64,000 bases of DNA from Nioella nitratireducens (GTDB lineage Bacteria > Pseudomonadota > Alphaproteobacteria > Rhodobacterales > Rhodobacteraceae): contig NZ_MNBW01000004.1 in assembly GCF_001879715.1 (NCBI RefSeq), positions 186,001 to 250,000 on the forward strand, written 5' to 3'. Below are positions 22,836-32,040 of this stretch, piece by piece. The notes beneath the pieces are model-generated. The model had not been told where the DNA came from and ran no database searches. It saw only the letters and a list, made by a program, of their open reading frames with translations. The position numbers were made by a program, and so were the translations under genes. Each line of letters begins with the position of its first letter. The first letter of the stretch is position 1.

Positions 22836-22890
22836 TGGCGCGGCCATCCACCCCATTGTGAGGGCGCGCAGACGCGCATAAGTTGCCGCC

Positions 22891-23619
22891 ATGTCGATCT
22901 GGGAATATGCAAATCCGCGCAAATTCATGACCACGTCTCAGGCTGTTCTGCCATGGGTCGCGGGCCTTGCCGCCGTGCTTGTCATCACCGGGTTGATCTG
23001 GGGCTTCTTCTTCACCCCCGATGATTTTCGCATGGGCTCGACCGTCAAGGTCATCTACATCCACGTTCCCGCCGCGATCATGGGCAGCGGCACATGGTTC
23101 ATGATGCTCATCACCTCGCTCGTCTGGCTGATCCGCCGCCACCATGTCAGCGCGCTCGCTGCCAAGGCGGCCGCGCCCGTGGGGATGGTCTTTACCCTGA
23201 TCGGCCTGATCACCGGCGCGATCTGGGGTCAGCCGATGTGGGGCACGTGGTGGGAATGGGATCCGCGCCTGACCGCCTTCCTGATCCTCTTCCTCTTCTA
23301 CCTCGGCTATATGGCGCTTTGGGAAGCGGTGGAAAACCCCGATGCCGCGGCGGACCTGACCAGCGTGTTGTGCCTTGTCGGTACGGTCTTTGCCGTGATT
23401 TCCCGCTATGCGTTGATCTTCTGGAACCAGGGACTGCACCAAGGGGCGTCGCTGTCGATGGATGCCGAGCAAAACGTGGCCGATGTGTTTGCCTATCCGC
23501 TCTGGACCTGCATCATCGGATTCCTGTTCCTCTTCGTCGCGCTCGTGCTGTATCGCACCCGGACCGAAATTCGCGCACGCCGCTTGCGCGCCCTGATCCA
23601 GCGCGAAAGGATGGCCTGA
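22891..23619 (+). CDS. ccmC: Haem exporter/lyase component CcmC
   Basis: CcmC binds haem and presents it to CcmE at the periplasmic face. The 242-residue protein has six membrane segments and the tryptophan-rich WWD motif WGTWWEWDPRLT (about 115-126). Flanking histidines in KVIYIHVPAA and in NQGLHQGASLS fit the axial haem ligands known for the family. It follows ccmB by 55 bases and overlaps ccmD. Confidence 0.95.
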   Translation: MSIWEYANPRKFMTTSQAVLPWVAGLAAVLVITGLIWGFFFTPDDFRMGSTVKVIYIHVPAAIMGSGTWFMMLITSLVWLIRRHHVSALAAKAAAPVGMVFTLIGLITGAIWGQPMWGTWWEWDPRLTAFLILFLFYLGYMALWEAVENPDAAADLTSVLCLVGTVFAVISRYALIFWNQGLHQGASLSMDAEQNVADVFAYPLWTCIIGFLFLFVALVLYRTRTEIRARRLRALIQRERMA

Positions 23620-23774
23620 TGCCCGATCTTGGACGGTATGCAACCGAAGTGCTCTCGGCCTATGGCGTGACCCTTCTGCTTCTGGTCGGGCTCATCGCCG
23701 GGTCGATCTGGAAAGCCCGCCGCGTTCTGCGCCAGCTGCGCGATGCCGAAAACCGCAGGGACAAGCCCGTATGA
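23619..23774 (+). CDS. ccmD: Haem exporter protein CcmD
   Basis: The 51-residue protein has one membrane helix (about 13-30) followed by a basic cytoplasmic tail (WKARRVLRQLRDAENRRDKP). CcmD is a small adaptor needed for release of holo-CcmE from CcmABC. Its ATG overlaps the ccmC stop by one base (TGATG) and its stop overlaps ccmG (ATGA), so size, topology and position all agree. Confidence 0.9.
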   Translation: MPDLGRYATEVLSAYGVTLLLLVGLIAGSIWKARRVLRQLRDAENRRDKPV

Positions 23775-24361
23775 AATTCAATTGGCTCATGGCCTTGCCG
23801 CTGATCATCGCGCTCGGCTTTTTCGGCGTGAACGCCTACAAGCTGACCACCACGGAACAGCAGCAGTCGGAAGGCGTTGACACGTCCTCCCTGCCCTCGA
23901 CCCGCGAAGGCCACCCGGCCCCGGACCTCGACCTGTCGCCGCTGGCGAATTTCGAGGACCTCAGCCGGGCCGACCTTGAAGGCAATGGCCTGATCATCGT
24001 GAATTTCTGGGCGAGCTGGTGCCCCCCCTGCCGGGCCGAGCACCCAACCCTTGCCGCACTGGCCGAGGCGGGAAACCCGCTGTTCGGGATCAACTACCGC
24101 GACCGGCCCGCCGATGCGCTGCAATATCTAGGCGACCTCGGCAATCCCTATGACCGCCTGTCCGCCGACCCCGAGGCCCGCAATGGCCGCGACTGGGGCG
24201 TGATCGCCATGCCCGAAACCTTCTTCATCAACGACGAAGGTGTCGTGGTCCTGCATTTCCGTGGCCCCATCGTTCGGCGCAGCCTGCTGAACCAGGTCGT
24301 GCCCGCGCTGCAAGAGGCGGGATATTCGCTCAACCTGCCAACGGATATGGTCGACGGCTGA
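23771..24361 (+). CDS. ccmG: Thiol:disulfide interchange protein CcmG/DsbE
   Basis: The 196-residue membrane-anchored thioredoxin has an N-terminal helix (about 5-22) and a periplasmic domain with active site FWASWCPPCRAEHPTL (about 78-93). The acidic GINYRDRP and cis-Pro MPETFFIN motifs are typical of CcmG. It keeps apocytochrome cysteines or CcmH reduced for haem ligation. It is the last gene of the ccmABCDG run; R. capsulatus HelX is the named counterpart. Confidence 0.95.
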   Translation: MKFNWLMALPLIIALGFFGVNAYKLTTTEQQQSEGVDTSSLPSTREGHPAPDLDLSPLANFEDLSRADLEGNGLIIVNFWASWCPPCRAEHPTLAALAEAGNPLFGINYRDRPADALQYLGDLGNPYDRLSADPEARNGRDWGVIAMPETFFINDEGVVVLHFRGPIVRRSLLNQVVPALQEAGYSLNLPTDMVDG

Positions 24362-24433
24362 TCCGCATTGGCCGGGGCGCCCCACCGTGGGCGCTATCCT
24401 TCCCGCAGATCTCGGCCTGACCGGCCGTTTGTC

Positions 24434-24540
24434 CGCCCGACGAACGGATCGGGCGAACGATGTCCCGATTTGCCCGCAGCCCCCCTGTCCGGCGCTGCAA
24501 GCCGTTGTGACCCCCCTGCATATCCAATATGAAAAAGGGG
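24434..24540 (+). promoter_or_regulatory. Structured leader upstream of metY
   Basis: The 206-base gap before metY contains CGCCCGA-N8-TCGGGCG (24434-24455). Nearer the gene, CCCC (within 24511-24516) and GGGG (24537-24540) enclose a nested CATAT-CCA-ATATG hairpin (24519-24531). The Shine-Dalgarno GGGAGG starts 15 bases after the GGGG. The fold could be regulatory. It matches no SAM-riboswitch consensus I can recall. Confidence 0.3.
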
Positions 24541-24567
24541 ATTTCTGTTCTTTGGGAGGTTTCCACC

Positions 24568-25860
24568 ATGTCCGACGCCCCGACTTTCGGCTTCGACACG
24601 CTACAGATCCACGCGGGCGCCCGGCCCGATCCGGCCACAGGCGCGCGCCAGACACCGATTTACCAGACCACGGCCTATGTCTTCCGCGACGCGGAACATG
24701 CCGCCGCGCTCTTCAACCTTCAGGAAGTGGGCTACATCTATTCGCGCCTGACCAACCCGACCGTGGCGGTTCTGCAAGAGCGCATCGCCACGCTGGAAGG
24801 CGGCGTTGGCGCGGTTTGCTGCTCCTCGGGCCATGCGGCGCAGATCATGGCGCTGTTCCCGCTGATGGGACCGGGCCGCAATGTGGTGGTCTCGACACGG
24901 CTTTATGGTGGCTCGATCACCCAGTTCAGCCAGACAATCAAGCGCTTCGGCTGGTCCGCGAAATTCGTCGATTTCGACGACATGGACGCCGTCGCCGCCG
25001 CTGTTGATGACGATACCCGCGCGATCTTTTGTGAATCCATCGCCAATCCCGGTGGCTATGTCACCGACCTCGACGCAGCCGCCAGCGTTGCCGATGCCGC
25101 CGGTATTCCGCTCATCGTCGACAACACCTCCGCGACACCCTATCTCTGCCGCCCGATCGACCATGGCGCGACCCTTGTCGTCCATTCCATGACCAAGTAT
25201 CTCACCGGCAACGGCACCGTCACCGGCGGCGTCGTGGTCGACTCGGGCACGTTCGACTGGTCCGCCTCCGACAAGTTCCCCTCGCTCTCGGCGCCCGAGC
25301 CCGCCTATCACGGCCTCAAGTTCCACGAGACCTTCGGTGCACTGGCCTTCACCTTCCACGGCATCGCCATCGGGTTGCGCGACCTTGGCATGACGCTGAA
25401 CCCGCAGGCGGCGCATTATACGCTGATGGGGATTGAAACCCTGTCCTTGCGGATGGAGCGCCACGTCCAGAACGCAGAGAAGATCGCGGCATGGCTGGAA
25501 ACCCATCCGGGCGTTCAGGCCGTGACCTATGCGGGCCTGCCCTCTTCGCCCTCGCATGAAAAGATGACCCGCATCTGCCCCAAGGGCGCGGGCGGTCTTT
25601 TCACCGTGGCGCTGAAATCGGGCTACGAAGGCTGCGTGAAATTCGTTGATGCACTGGAGCTTTTCAGCCACGTCGCCAATCTGGGCGACACCCGCTCGCT
25701 GGTGATCCACTCCGCCTCGACCACGCACCGCCAGTTGACCGAAGAACAGCAGGTCGCCGCCGGCGCCGCACCGAACGTGGTGCGTATCTCGATCGGGATC
25801 GAAGACGCAGATGACCTGATCCGCGACCTCGATCAGGCGCTGGCCGCGGCCTCTGTCTGA
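24568..25860 (+). CDS. metY: O-acetylhomoserine sulfhydrylase / aminocarboxypropyltransferase
   Basis: PLP enzyme that makes homocysteine from O-acetyl-L-homoserine and sulfide. The 430-residue length and the opening FDTLQIHAGARPDPATGARQ are diagnostic of MetY-type Cys/Met metabolism enzymes, longer than cystathionine lyases. The PLP lysine lies in HSMTKYLTGNGTVTGG (about 205-220). RLTNPTVAVLQERIATLEGG and FHGLKFHETFG-like blocks also fit. ATG at 24568 follows GGGAGG by 7 bases; an upstream in-frame ATG at 24529 would add 13 unlikely residues. A strong terminator follows. Confidence 0.94.
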   Translation: MSDAPTFGFDTLQIHAGARPDPATGARQTPIYQTTAYVFRDAEHAAALFNLQEVGYIYSRLTNPTVAVLQERIATLEGGVGAVCCSSGHAAQIMALFPLMGPGRNVVVSTRLYGGSITQFSQTIKRFGWSAKFVDFDDMDAVAAAVDDDTRAIFCESIANPGGYVTDLDAAASVADAAGIPLIVDNTSATPYLCRPIDHGATLVVHSMTKYLTGNGTVTGGVVVDSGTFDWSASDKFPSLSAPEPAYHGLKFHETFGALAFTFHGIAIGLRDLGMTLNPQAAHYTLMGIETLSLRMERHVQNAEKIAAWLETHPGVQAVTYAGLPSSPSHEKMTRICPKGAGGLFTVALKSGYEGCVKFVDALELFSHVANLGDTRSLVIHSASTTHRQLTEEQQVAAGAAPNVVRISIGIEDADDLIRDLDQALAAASV

Positions 25861-25878
25861 ACCGGCCTGACAAACAAG

Positions 25879-25917
25879 AGCGCCGCGCAAGGCCCCCTTG
25901 CGCGGCGCTTTTCTTTT
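25879..25917 (+). terminator. Rho-independent terminator of metY
   Basis: AGCGCCGCGCAAGG (25879-25892), loop CCC, CCTTGCGCGGCGCT (25896-25909) form a perfect 14-bp stem followed by TTTCTTTTCC. It lies 18 bases after the metY stop and also precedes the convergent GlcG/HbpS gene. Confidence 0.93.
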
Positions 25918-25930
25918 CCTGACGGTCGAT

Positions 25931-26353
25931 TCAGGCCAGCGCCGTGAACCCTGCCGCCTCGACGCCTGCCACCGCGGCAGCCGCATCATTGTCCGATGTA
26001 TCGCCGGTTACACCAACCGCGCCAACGACCACACCCTGCGCATCCTTGATCAACACGCCCCCCGGCACCGGGATGACCTTGCCGCCATAGGCGCCATTCA
26101 CCGCCGCCATGAAATAGGCCTGGTCCTCGGCCCGCCTCATCTGTGCGCTGCCCGGCATCCCCAGCATCACCGCGCCATAGGCCTTGCCGCGCGCAATCTC
26201 GAACCGGCCGGGACTCGCGCCATCCTCACGCTCATAGGCCAGCAAATGCCCGCCCGCGTCCAGCACCGCCACCGACAGCGGCTTCAGCCCCAATGCGCGG
26301 CCCTTTTCGCGGGCCACTTCGACCATGGTCTTGGCCTGATCCAGCGTAATCAT
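25931..26353 (-). CDS. GlcG/HbpS (DUF336) family protein
   Basis: The 140-residue protein matches the GlcG/HbpS family: LSVAVLDAGGHLLAYEREDG, then GRFEIARGKAYGAVMLG and IPVPGGVLIKDAQGVVVGAVG. Members bind haem or corrinoids or act beside glycolate/diol metabolism. It lies 110 bases downstream of glcB on the same strand, mirroring the glcG-glcB neighbourhood in glycolate operons. No glcDEF genes are present, so the glycolate link is by context only. Confidence 0.88.
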   Translation of the reverse strand: MITLDQAKTMVEVAREKGRALGLKPLSVAVLDAGGHLLAYEREDGASPGRFEIARGKAYGAVMLGMPGSAQMRRAEDQAYFMAAVNGAYGGKVIPVPGGVLIKDAQGVVVGAVGVTGDTSDNDAAAAVAGVEAAGFTALA

Positions 26354-26463
26354 CTTTCGCTCCCGTTAAGGTTAACGGCGCGCCCGGCCCCGTCAGGGAC
26401 CACCGGATGCACCTTCTTCTTGGCAAAAATACTCAAATCCGACGCCGCCGCCGGGCACCACCC

Positions 26464-28557
26464 TCAGGCAGCCCCCTTCAGCTCCAGGCGGCGGCGATGC
26501 AACACCGGCTCCGTGTAGCCCGAAGGTTGCACACGGCCCTCGAACACCAGATCGCAGGCGGCCTTGAAGGCGATGGTGTCGAACCCCGGCGCCATCGGAC
26601 GATAGAGCGGGTCTCCCGCGTTCTGGCGATCCACGACCTCCGCCATCTTCTGCATCGCCTCCATCACGCGGGCCTTGCTTACCACGCCATGATGCAGCCA
26701 ATTGGCGAGCGCCTGGCTGGAAATCCGGCAGGTCGCGCGGTCTTCCATCAGGCCGACATCGTGGATATCGGGCACCTTGGAACACCCCACGCCCTGGTCG
26801 ATCCAACGCACAACATAACCAAGAATGCCCTGCGCGTTGTTCTCGATCTCGCGGGTCAGCGCCTCGTCGCTCAGGTTCCGCCCGGCCATTACCGGGATGG
26901 TCAGCAGATCCTCCAGCGTGCCACGGGCCCCGCCTGCCTTGATCTCTTCCTGCCGGGCCAGAACGTCGACCTTGTGGTAATGGGTTGCGTGCAGCGTGGC
27001 CGCCGTCGGCGAGGGCACCCAGGCGCAGTTCGCGCCAGATTGCGGGTGGCCGATCTTGGCCTCCAGCATGTCATGCATCAGGTCGGGCATCGCCCACATC
27101 CCCTTGCCGATCTGCGCCTTGCCCTGCAACCCGCAGGCCAGCCCGATATCGACGTTGCGATCCTCGTAGGAGAGGATCCACGGCTGCGATTTCATCTCGC
27201 CCTTGGGCAGCATCGGCCCCGCTTCCATGCTGGTGTGAATCTCGTCGCCCGTCCGGTCGAGGAAGCCGGTGTTGATGAAGGCCACGCGGTGTTTCGCGGC
27301 GCGGATGCATTCCTTGAGGTTCACCGAGGTGCGGCGTTCTTCATCCATGATCCCCAGTTTCACGGTATAGCGCGGCAGGCCAAGCGCCGCCTCGACCCGC
27401 GTGAAGATCTCGTCTGCAAAGGCCACTTCTTCCGGCCCGTGCATCTTCGGCTTAACGACATAGACAGAGCCAGTGACAGAGTTGCCACTCTGGCGCGCAA
27501 GGTCATGCATGGCGATCAGCGTCGTCACCATCGCGTCCATCAGCCCCTCGCCGATTTCCAGCCCGTCGCGGTCAAGGATCGCCGGGTTGGTCATCAGGTG
27601 CCCGACGTTACGCACCAGCATCAGCGAGCGGCCCTTCAACGTCAGATCGCTGCCATCAGGGGCCACGAACTCCAGATCGGGGGACAGCGCGCGGGTAAAG
27701 GTCTTGCCGCCCTTGGTAACCTCTTCGACAAGGTCGCCCTTCATCAGCCCCAGCCAGTTGCCATAGGCCAGCACCTTGTCCTCGGCATCGACGGCGGCGA
27801 CGGAATCTTCGCAATCCATGATCGTGGACATGGCCGATTCCAGGATCACATCCGCGATCCCAGCGGGGTCTGATTTGCCGATCTCGCTGTTCGCATCCAG
27901 TTTCACGCGGATATGCAGACCGTTGTTCCTGAACAGGTATTCCGACCCATCGGCAGATTTCCCGGCGTATTTCTCATGCCCTTTCAACGCCTCAACATCT
28001 GTGACGCCGGTCCAGCCGCCATCGACCGGAACGGCCTCGTCCAGAAACGCCTTGGCCCATGCGATCACCCGTGCGCCGCGCTCGGGGTCATAGCCCTTGC
28101 CGGTGGGCAAATCGCCAAGCGCATCGGTTCCGTAGAGGGCATCGTAAAGGCTGCCCCAGCGGGCATTCGCGGCATTCAACGCGAAACGCGCGTTCATGAT
28201 CGGCACCACCAATTGCGGCCCCGGCACGCGGGCGATTTCGGGGTCGGTGGCCGTCGTCTGGATGCAGAAATCGGGGCCTTCCGGCACCAGGTAGCCGATC
28301 TCTTCCAGGAACGTCCGATAAGCCGCGGCATCATGGGGTTGGCCGCGCCGTTCCACATGCCACGCATCCACCTGCGCCTGAATCTCTTCGCGCTTGGCCA
28401 ACAGCACCCGGTTCCTCGGGCCAAGATCATGCACAAGGTCCGAAAGACCTTGCCAGAACGCGTCTGTTGCAACCCCGGTGCCAACGATCGCCTGGTCTTC
28501 GACAAAGGCTGCCAGCCGGTCATCGACCTGCAATTGCGCGCGTTTCACGTGAGTCAT
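26464..28557 (-). CDS. glcB: Malate synthase G
   Basis: Condenses glyoxylate and acetyl-CoA to malate. The 697-residue single chain fits isoform G. It has [20 protein letters not shown] near 135-155, the catalytic region with [30 protein letters not shown] and [17 protein letters not shown], and C-terminal [26 protein letters not shown] lies 6 bases before the ATG at 28557; a longer open frame to 28617 lacks a ribosome site. Two inverted repeats lie upstream. Confidence 0.96.
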   Translation of the reverse strand: MTHVKRAQLQVDDRLAAFVEDQAIVGTGVATDAFWQGLSDLVHDLGPRNRVLLAKREEIQAQVDAWHVERRGQPHDAAAYRTFLEEIGYLVPEGPDFCIQTTATDPEIARVPGPQLVVPIMNARFALNAANARWGSLYDALYGTDALGDLPTGKGYDPERGARVIAWAKAFLDEAVPVDGGWTGVTDVEALKGHEKYAGKSADGSEYLFRNNGLHIRVKLDANSEIGKSDPAGIADVILESAMSTIMDCEDSVAAVDAEDKVLAYGNWLGLMKGDLVEEVTKGGKTFTRALSPDLEFVAPDGSDLTLKGRSLMLVRNVGHLMTNPAILDRDGLEIGEGLMDAMVTTLIAMHDLARQSGNSVTGSVYVVKPKMHGPEEVAFADEIFTRVEAALGLPRYTVKLGIMDEERRTSVNLKECIRAAKHRVAFINTGFLDRTGDEIHTSMEAGPMLPKGEMKSQPWILSYEDRNVDIGLACGLQGKAQIGKGMWAMPDLMHDMLEAKIGHPQSGANCAWVPSPTAATLHATHYHKVDVLARQEEIKAGGARGTLEDLLTIPVMAGRNLSDEALTREIENNAQGILGYVVRWIDQGVGCSKVPDIHDVGLMEDRATCRISSQALANWLHHGVVSKARVMEAMQKMAEVVDRQNAGDPLYRPMAPGFDTIAFKAACDLVFEGRVQPSGYTEPVLHRRRLELKGAA

Positions 28558-28590
28558 CTGCGTCCCTCCAATCCGGTTCCCTCTCCAATT

Positions 28591-28639
28591 AGGAAAAAAG
28601 TTTCCTATAGGCAACAAGGGTGGTCAAAAAAACTGACCA
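28591..28639. promoter_or_regulatory. Inverted repeats upstream of glcB
   Basis: AGGAAA-AAAG-TTTCCT (28591-28606) and TGGTCA-AAAAAAC-TGACCA (28621-28639) are two perfect inverted repeats in the 91 bases between the photolyase stop and the glcB start. The second could also act as a weak end of the photolyase transcript. FadR/GntR-type operators contain TGGT/ACCA half-sites, but their usual spacing is shorter. Confidence 0.4.
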
Positions 28640-28648
28640 AAAGCTCCT

Positions 28649-30136
28649 TCAAATTTCAAAAGAAAGTTGGGTGGGGATTTTTCGGGGTTTTCGAAGGGGT
28701 TTCGGTCTGCCCGCCGCGTGGCGCGCCAACAGGGCCTCGCGGTCCTCTCGGAATCCCGGCGCATCGCGCACGCCCCAGACCCTGGTTCGCGCCGCGCGGG
28801 CGGCCTTCATCGGGTCGACAATGGGCGCCGGATAGCCGTGGCCGAGCAGGCGCCCCGCCCCGCCCCAGTCCCATGGCGCATGAAGATGCGCGTTCGGCAC
28901 CGGGCGTAGTTCCGGCACCCATTTGCGCACGAACGCCCCGTCCGGGTCCTGGTCCAACCCCTGCTTGACCGGGTTGTAGATGCGCGGCGTGTTCATTCCG
29001 GTCACACCCGACTGCATCTGCGCCTGCGGCCAGTGAATACCCGGTTCGTAATCGGTGAAGAGCCGGGCAAGGTGAAGCCCCGTCACCCGCCAGTCGAGCC
29101 AGAGGTGATAGCTGGCTACTGCCATCAGCATCGCGCGCATACGGAAATTGATCCAGCCGGTGTGGATCAACTGGCGCATGCAGGCATCGACGAAGGGCAG
29201 GCCAGTTTCCCCCTGTTTCCAAGCCTCCAACCGTTCGGCATCGGGCGCGCGGGGGCGCAGGGCCTCATAGGCTGGATGCAGGCAATGGGTTTCCATCTGC
29301 GGGGCGCTTTCGAGTTTTTGCATGAAGTGATCACGCCATGCGACGCGCGATGAAAAGGCCGACAGCGCCCGTTTCGGCGCACCCTCTTCCCGTCGACGGC
29401 AGTCCAGCGACTGCACTACCTCACGCGGGGAGAGCGTGCCAAAAGCCAGATGCGGCGACAGCCGCGAACAGGCGGCGGCCCCCGTCACGGGCGAGGACAT
29501 GCCACGCAAATACCCGCTGGCACGCATTTCCAGAAAGCTCTGCATCAGGTCGAGCCCGCGCGTGCGTCCGCCTTTTTGCCGCTCGGGGCAAGGGTCAAAG
29601 CGCAGTCGCAGATCTTGCGCATCCGGGGTCTCGCCCGGCGCCACCCCATGCGGGGCCAGCGCCTTGGGCGCGTCCGCCTGCGCCATCCGCATCGCCTTGT
29701 CACGCCGCCCGGCCCAGCCACGCCGGTGGCTCAACCCGCGTGTGATCCCCGGTTGCGGCAGTTCCAGCCACTCCACCCCCTGCCCCCGCGCCCAGTCTGT
29801 CACCCGCCCGTCGCGGGCGAAGGTCCAAAGATTGCCGGTTTCCTCATGGCTGACCAGCCGCATCGCGCCGTGGGTGGTGCGCAGCCCCTCCAGCACCTCG
29901 ACCGCATCGCCCATCCGCACCGCCAACGGTGCGCCCAAACGCGCCAGATCCTCGGCCAATCCCAGCAGGCTTTCAGCCACGAAACGCCATTGCCGCGCGG
30001 AACTGTCGGGCAGCGCCCAATACTCCGGCTCAACGATATAGAGCGGCAGAACAGGCCCTTCGCCCGCAGCGGCCGCCGCCAGCGCCGGGTTGTCCTCCAC
30101 CCGCAAATCCCGCTTGAACCAGAGAATCGTGATCAT
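28649..30136 (-). CDS. Deoxyribodipyrimidine photolyase / cryptochrome family flavoprotein
   Basis: The 495-residue protein has an N-terminal photolyase alpha/beta domain (ITILWFKRDLRVEDNPAL; antenna cofactor) and a C-terminal FAD domain. In the latter are SRLSPHLAFGTLSPREV (about 235-251), RVAWRDHFMQ, TGLPFVDACMRQLIHTGWIN and NTPRIYNPVKQGLDQDPDG. Such enzymes reverse UV-induced cyclobutane dimers with blue light, though some act as photoreceptors. The start at 30136 gives MITILW; nine extra residues in frame are rich in Cys and unlikely. It is the last gene of a unit with the WYL regulator and the VOC gene. Confidence 0.93.
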   Translation of the reverse strand: MITILWFKRDLRVEDNPALAAAAAGEGPVLPLYIVEPEYWALPDSSARQWRFVAESLLGLAEDLARLGAPLAVRMGDAVEVLEGLRTTHGAMRLVSHEETGNLWTFARDGRVTDWARGQGVEWLELPQPGITRGLSHRRGWAGRRDKAMRMAQADAPKALAPHGVAPGETPDAQDLRLRFDPCPERQKGGRTRGLDLMQSFLEMRASGYLRGMSSPVTGAAACSRLSPHLAFGTLSPREVVQSLDCRRREEGAPKRALSAFSSRVAWRDHFMQKLESAPQMETHCLHPAYEALRPRAPDAERLEAWKQGETGLPFVDACMRQLIHTGWINFRMRAMLMAVASYHLWLDWRVTGLHLARLFTDYEPGIHWPQAQMQSGVTGMNTPRIYNPVKQGLDQDPDGAFVRKWVPELRPVPNAHLHAPWDWGGAGRLLGHGYPAPIVDPMKAARAARTRVWGVRDAPGFREDREALLARHAAGRPKPLRKPRKIPTQLSFEI

Positions 30137-30175
30137 GCCGCAACAAGAACATAAACAGAACATTTGCGGAAGGGG

Positions 30176-30868
30176 TCACCGCCGGATCTCGCTCCGCTCA
30201 TCCATCCTGCGGTAGAAATCCTGCAACCGTTTTCCGCGCTCGGGTTTGAAGCTAGCGCCCTCGCCCAGCGCGTCCATGCGGTCGAGGCGAAAGGTGCGGA
30301 AGTTCTCGCGCAACTCGCACCAGCCGACCAGCGTCCAGACCGATCCCCAGAACCACAGGCCCAGCGGGCGCACCGTGCGCCGGGTCGCGGCCCCGGTCTG
30401 GTCGGTATAGTCGAAGGATAGCCGGACGGACCGGTCCACCGCACCCTCCAGCCGGTCGATCCGGTCGCGCAGATCGTCCGAGATCCGCCATCCCATGGCA
30501 TGAACCTGCACCCGCGCCGCCCGTGCCTGGGCGTCTTCGGGCAACACCGCCCCGATCTTGACCAACGCTTCCTCGGCGGCCCGCGCCATACCGGCCCCGC
30601 CGAAGGCCCGGATCAGCCGCGCCCCAGCCACGAGGGCGGTGATTTCATCCTCGGTGAACATCAGCGGCGGCAGGTCATACCCCGCCTCCATGACATAGCC
30701 AACGCCCGCCTCGCCATCTATCGGCACGCCGGTGGACTGGAGGTCGGCGATATCGCGATAGATCGTCCGCGTGCTGACCTCCAGCGTCTCGGCCAGCGCC
30801 TGCGCCGTAACCAACCGCCCGCCCCTCAGGTATTGGACGATCTGGAACAGGCGGTCGGCGCGGCGCAT
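30176..30868 (-). CDS. YafY-type transcriptional regulator (HTH_11 + WYL)
   Basis: The 230-residue protein has an N-terminal winged helix-turn-helix (RLFQIVQYLRGGRLVTAQAL, then TLEVSTRTIYRDIADLQ, about 5-45). A C-terminal WYL-type ligand domain follows, with LSFDYTDQTG, RRTVRPLGLWFWGSVWTLVG and FRTFRLDRM. WYL domains sense nucleic acid or nucleotide ligands and often govern DNA damage responses. It lies 3 bases after the VOC gene and 39 bases before the photolyase, so it may regulate this unit. Confidence 0.92.
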   Translation of the reverse strand: MRRADRLFQIVQYLRGGRLVTAQALAETLEVSTRTIYRDIADLQSTGVPIDGEAGVGYVMEAGYDLPPLMFTEDEITALVAGARLIRAFGGAGMARAAEEALVKIGAVLPEDAQARAARVQVHAMGWRISDDLRDRIDRLEGAVDRSVRLSFDYTDQTGAATRRTVRPLGLWFWGSVWTLVGWCELRENFRTFRLDRMDALGEGASFKPERGKRLQDFYRRMDERSEIRR

Positions 30869-30871
30869 GGG

Positions 30872-31249
30872 TCAGCTCACTTCAAACAGGCCAATGGAAT
30901 TGCCGTCGGGGTCGGTCGCATAAAAGAACCTTCCGGCCGGAATGTCGAGGATGGGCGACACCACGGTGCCGCCCGCCTCGGTCACACGGGTGACGGTGTC
31001 TTCCAGCTTGCCCATCGCGGCCAGATGCACGGTGGGGCCGGTGCCGTCGCCACCGGGCTTGCCGGTGTAAAGGTGTCCGGCCACACCCTTGCCCGGATCG
31101 GCACTTTGGAAAACGGCGGTGACATCCGGGCCCATCTGCTGCTTTTTCAGGGTCAGGCCAGTAACCGCTGAATAAAAAGAAATCCCGGAATCCAGATCGC
31201 TGACGGGCAGTTCAATCCAGACGCACGTGTCTTTCGGGGCAAAGGTCAT
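30872..31249 (-). CDS. VOC (glyoxalase/bleomycin resistance) family protein
   Basis: The 125-residue protein has the paired beta-alpha-beta-beta-beta modules of the VOC superfamily, opening WIELPVSDLDSGISFYSAVT and ending FFYATDPDGNSIGLFEVS. A Glu near each end could bind a metal. Substrate is unknown. AAAGGA lies 7 bases before the ATG. It is first in the unit with the WYL regulator and photolyase. Confidence 0.9.
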   Translation of the reverse strand: MTFAPKDTCVWIELPVSDLDSGISFYSAVTGLTLKKQQMGPDVTAVFQSADPGKGVAGHLYTGKPGGDGTGPTVHLAAMGKLEDTVTRVTEAGGTVVSPILDIPAGRFFYATDPDGNSIGLFEVS

Positions 31250-31336
31250 AGGGTCATCCTTTCCTATAGGCTATGGAATGACCCCCTGATGCCACACCCC
31301 TGCTGACAGCATTCTGTCAGCAGGGTGCAGTCGGTC

Positions 31337-31885
31337 TCAGCGGAACAGCGCGTTGATCTCCGCCGGGCTCAGGCTGGCGGTGTTATCGGCCATCCGGCAG
31401 TCGTCATTCTGCGGGTTGGCGTCGAGCCGGATATCGGGATCATAGGTGATCGCCACGCCGAACCCCTCAAGGAATTCAGAGGCCGGGTTCCAGCGACGCT
31501 CGGTTGCGAAGACAAAGCTCTCGCCCGGATCGAGGTTGACGAAGTCGCGCTGGCCGATCGGGGCTCCGCTTGCGGTGCGCATGGCAACGAACTGCTGCCC
31601 GCCATGCGAGCGGTAGGGCGCGCCGCCGACATTGGCAATCTCGGCCTCGATACGGACCATGCCGCCGCCAAGACGGCGTGCCGTAAAGGACCGGACGGCC
31701 GGGGCGGGGCATTGCACGGTCAGCAGGCCGGGCTGGACCCGGATACCATGCTGTGCAGCGATTCCAGACACGGCATTGGGCATAATTTGAACACCCTGCA
31801 ACTGGATCACCGACTGCGCAGAGGCAGCGGCGGGGGACAGGGCGGCAAGGGCTAGCGCTGCGGCCTTGAGGGAAAAACGGGACAT
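31337..31885 (-). CDS. Secreted protein of unknown function
   Basis: The 182-residue protein starts with a signal peptide (MSRFSLKAAALALAALSPAA, cleavage after ASA near 24) preceded by AAGGAG 9 bases upstream. The mature region contains RIEAEIANVGGAPYRSHGGQ and FVNLDPGESFVFATERRW, a beta-rich pattern resembling CARDB-like adhesive Ig-type domains. Two Cys (about 58 and 166) could form a disulfide. It is divergent from pepN. No function can be assigned. Confidence 0.72.
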   Translation of the reverse strand: MSRFSLKAAALALAALSPAAASAQSVIQLQGVQIMPNAVSGIAAQHGIRVQPGLLTVQCPAPAVRSFTARRLGGGMVRIEAEIANVGGAPYRSHGGQQFVAMRTASGAPIGQRDFVNLDPGESFVFATERRWNPASEFLEGFGVAITYDPDIRLDANPQNDDCRMADNTASLSPAEINALFR

Positions 31886-32040
31886 CGGAAGAACTCCTTT
31901 GGGAAGACGGGATTGGGAACGAATGGACATTCATGGGTCGAATGACCCAAGGGAAAGGTTCAATCCGTCTGTCCGGCGGCCTTGCACATGCGGGTGCATC
32001 GGCTACTCATTGGCGAGTCCCATACCCAAAGGATTTGCCC

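Noticed and set aside
24362-24567. A named SAM riboswitch before metY
   Set aside because: Stems are present but the conserved loops of SAM-II or SAM-I are not recognisable, so only an unnamed structured leader is reported.
26407-27873. 488-codon plus-strand open frame
   Set aside because: It is fully antisense to glcB, shows no domain and follows from GC-rich codon bias.
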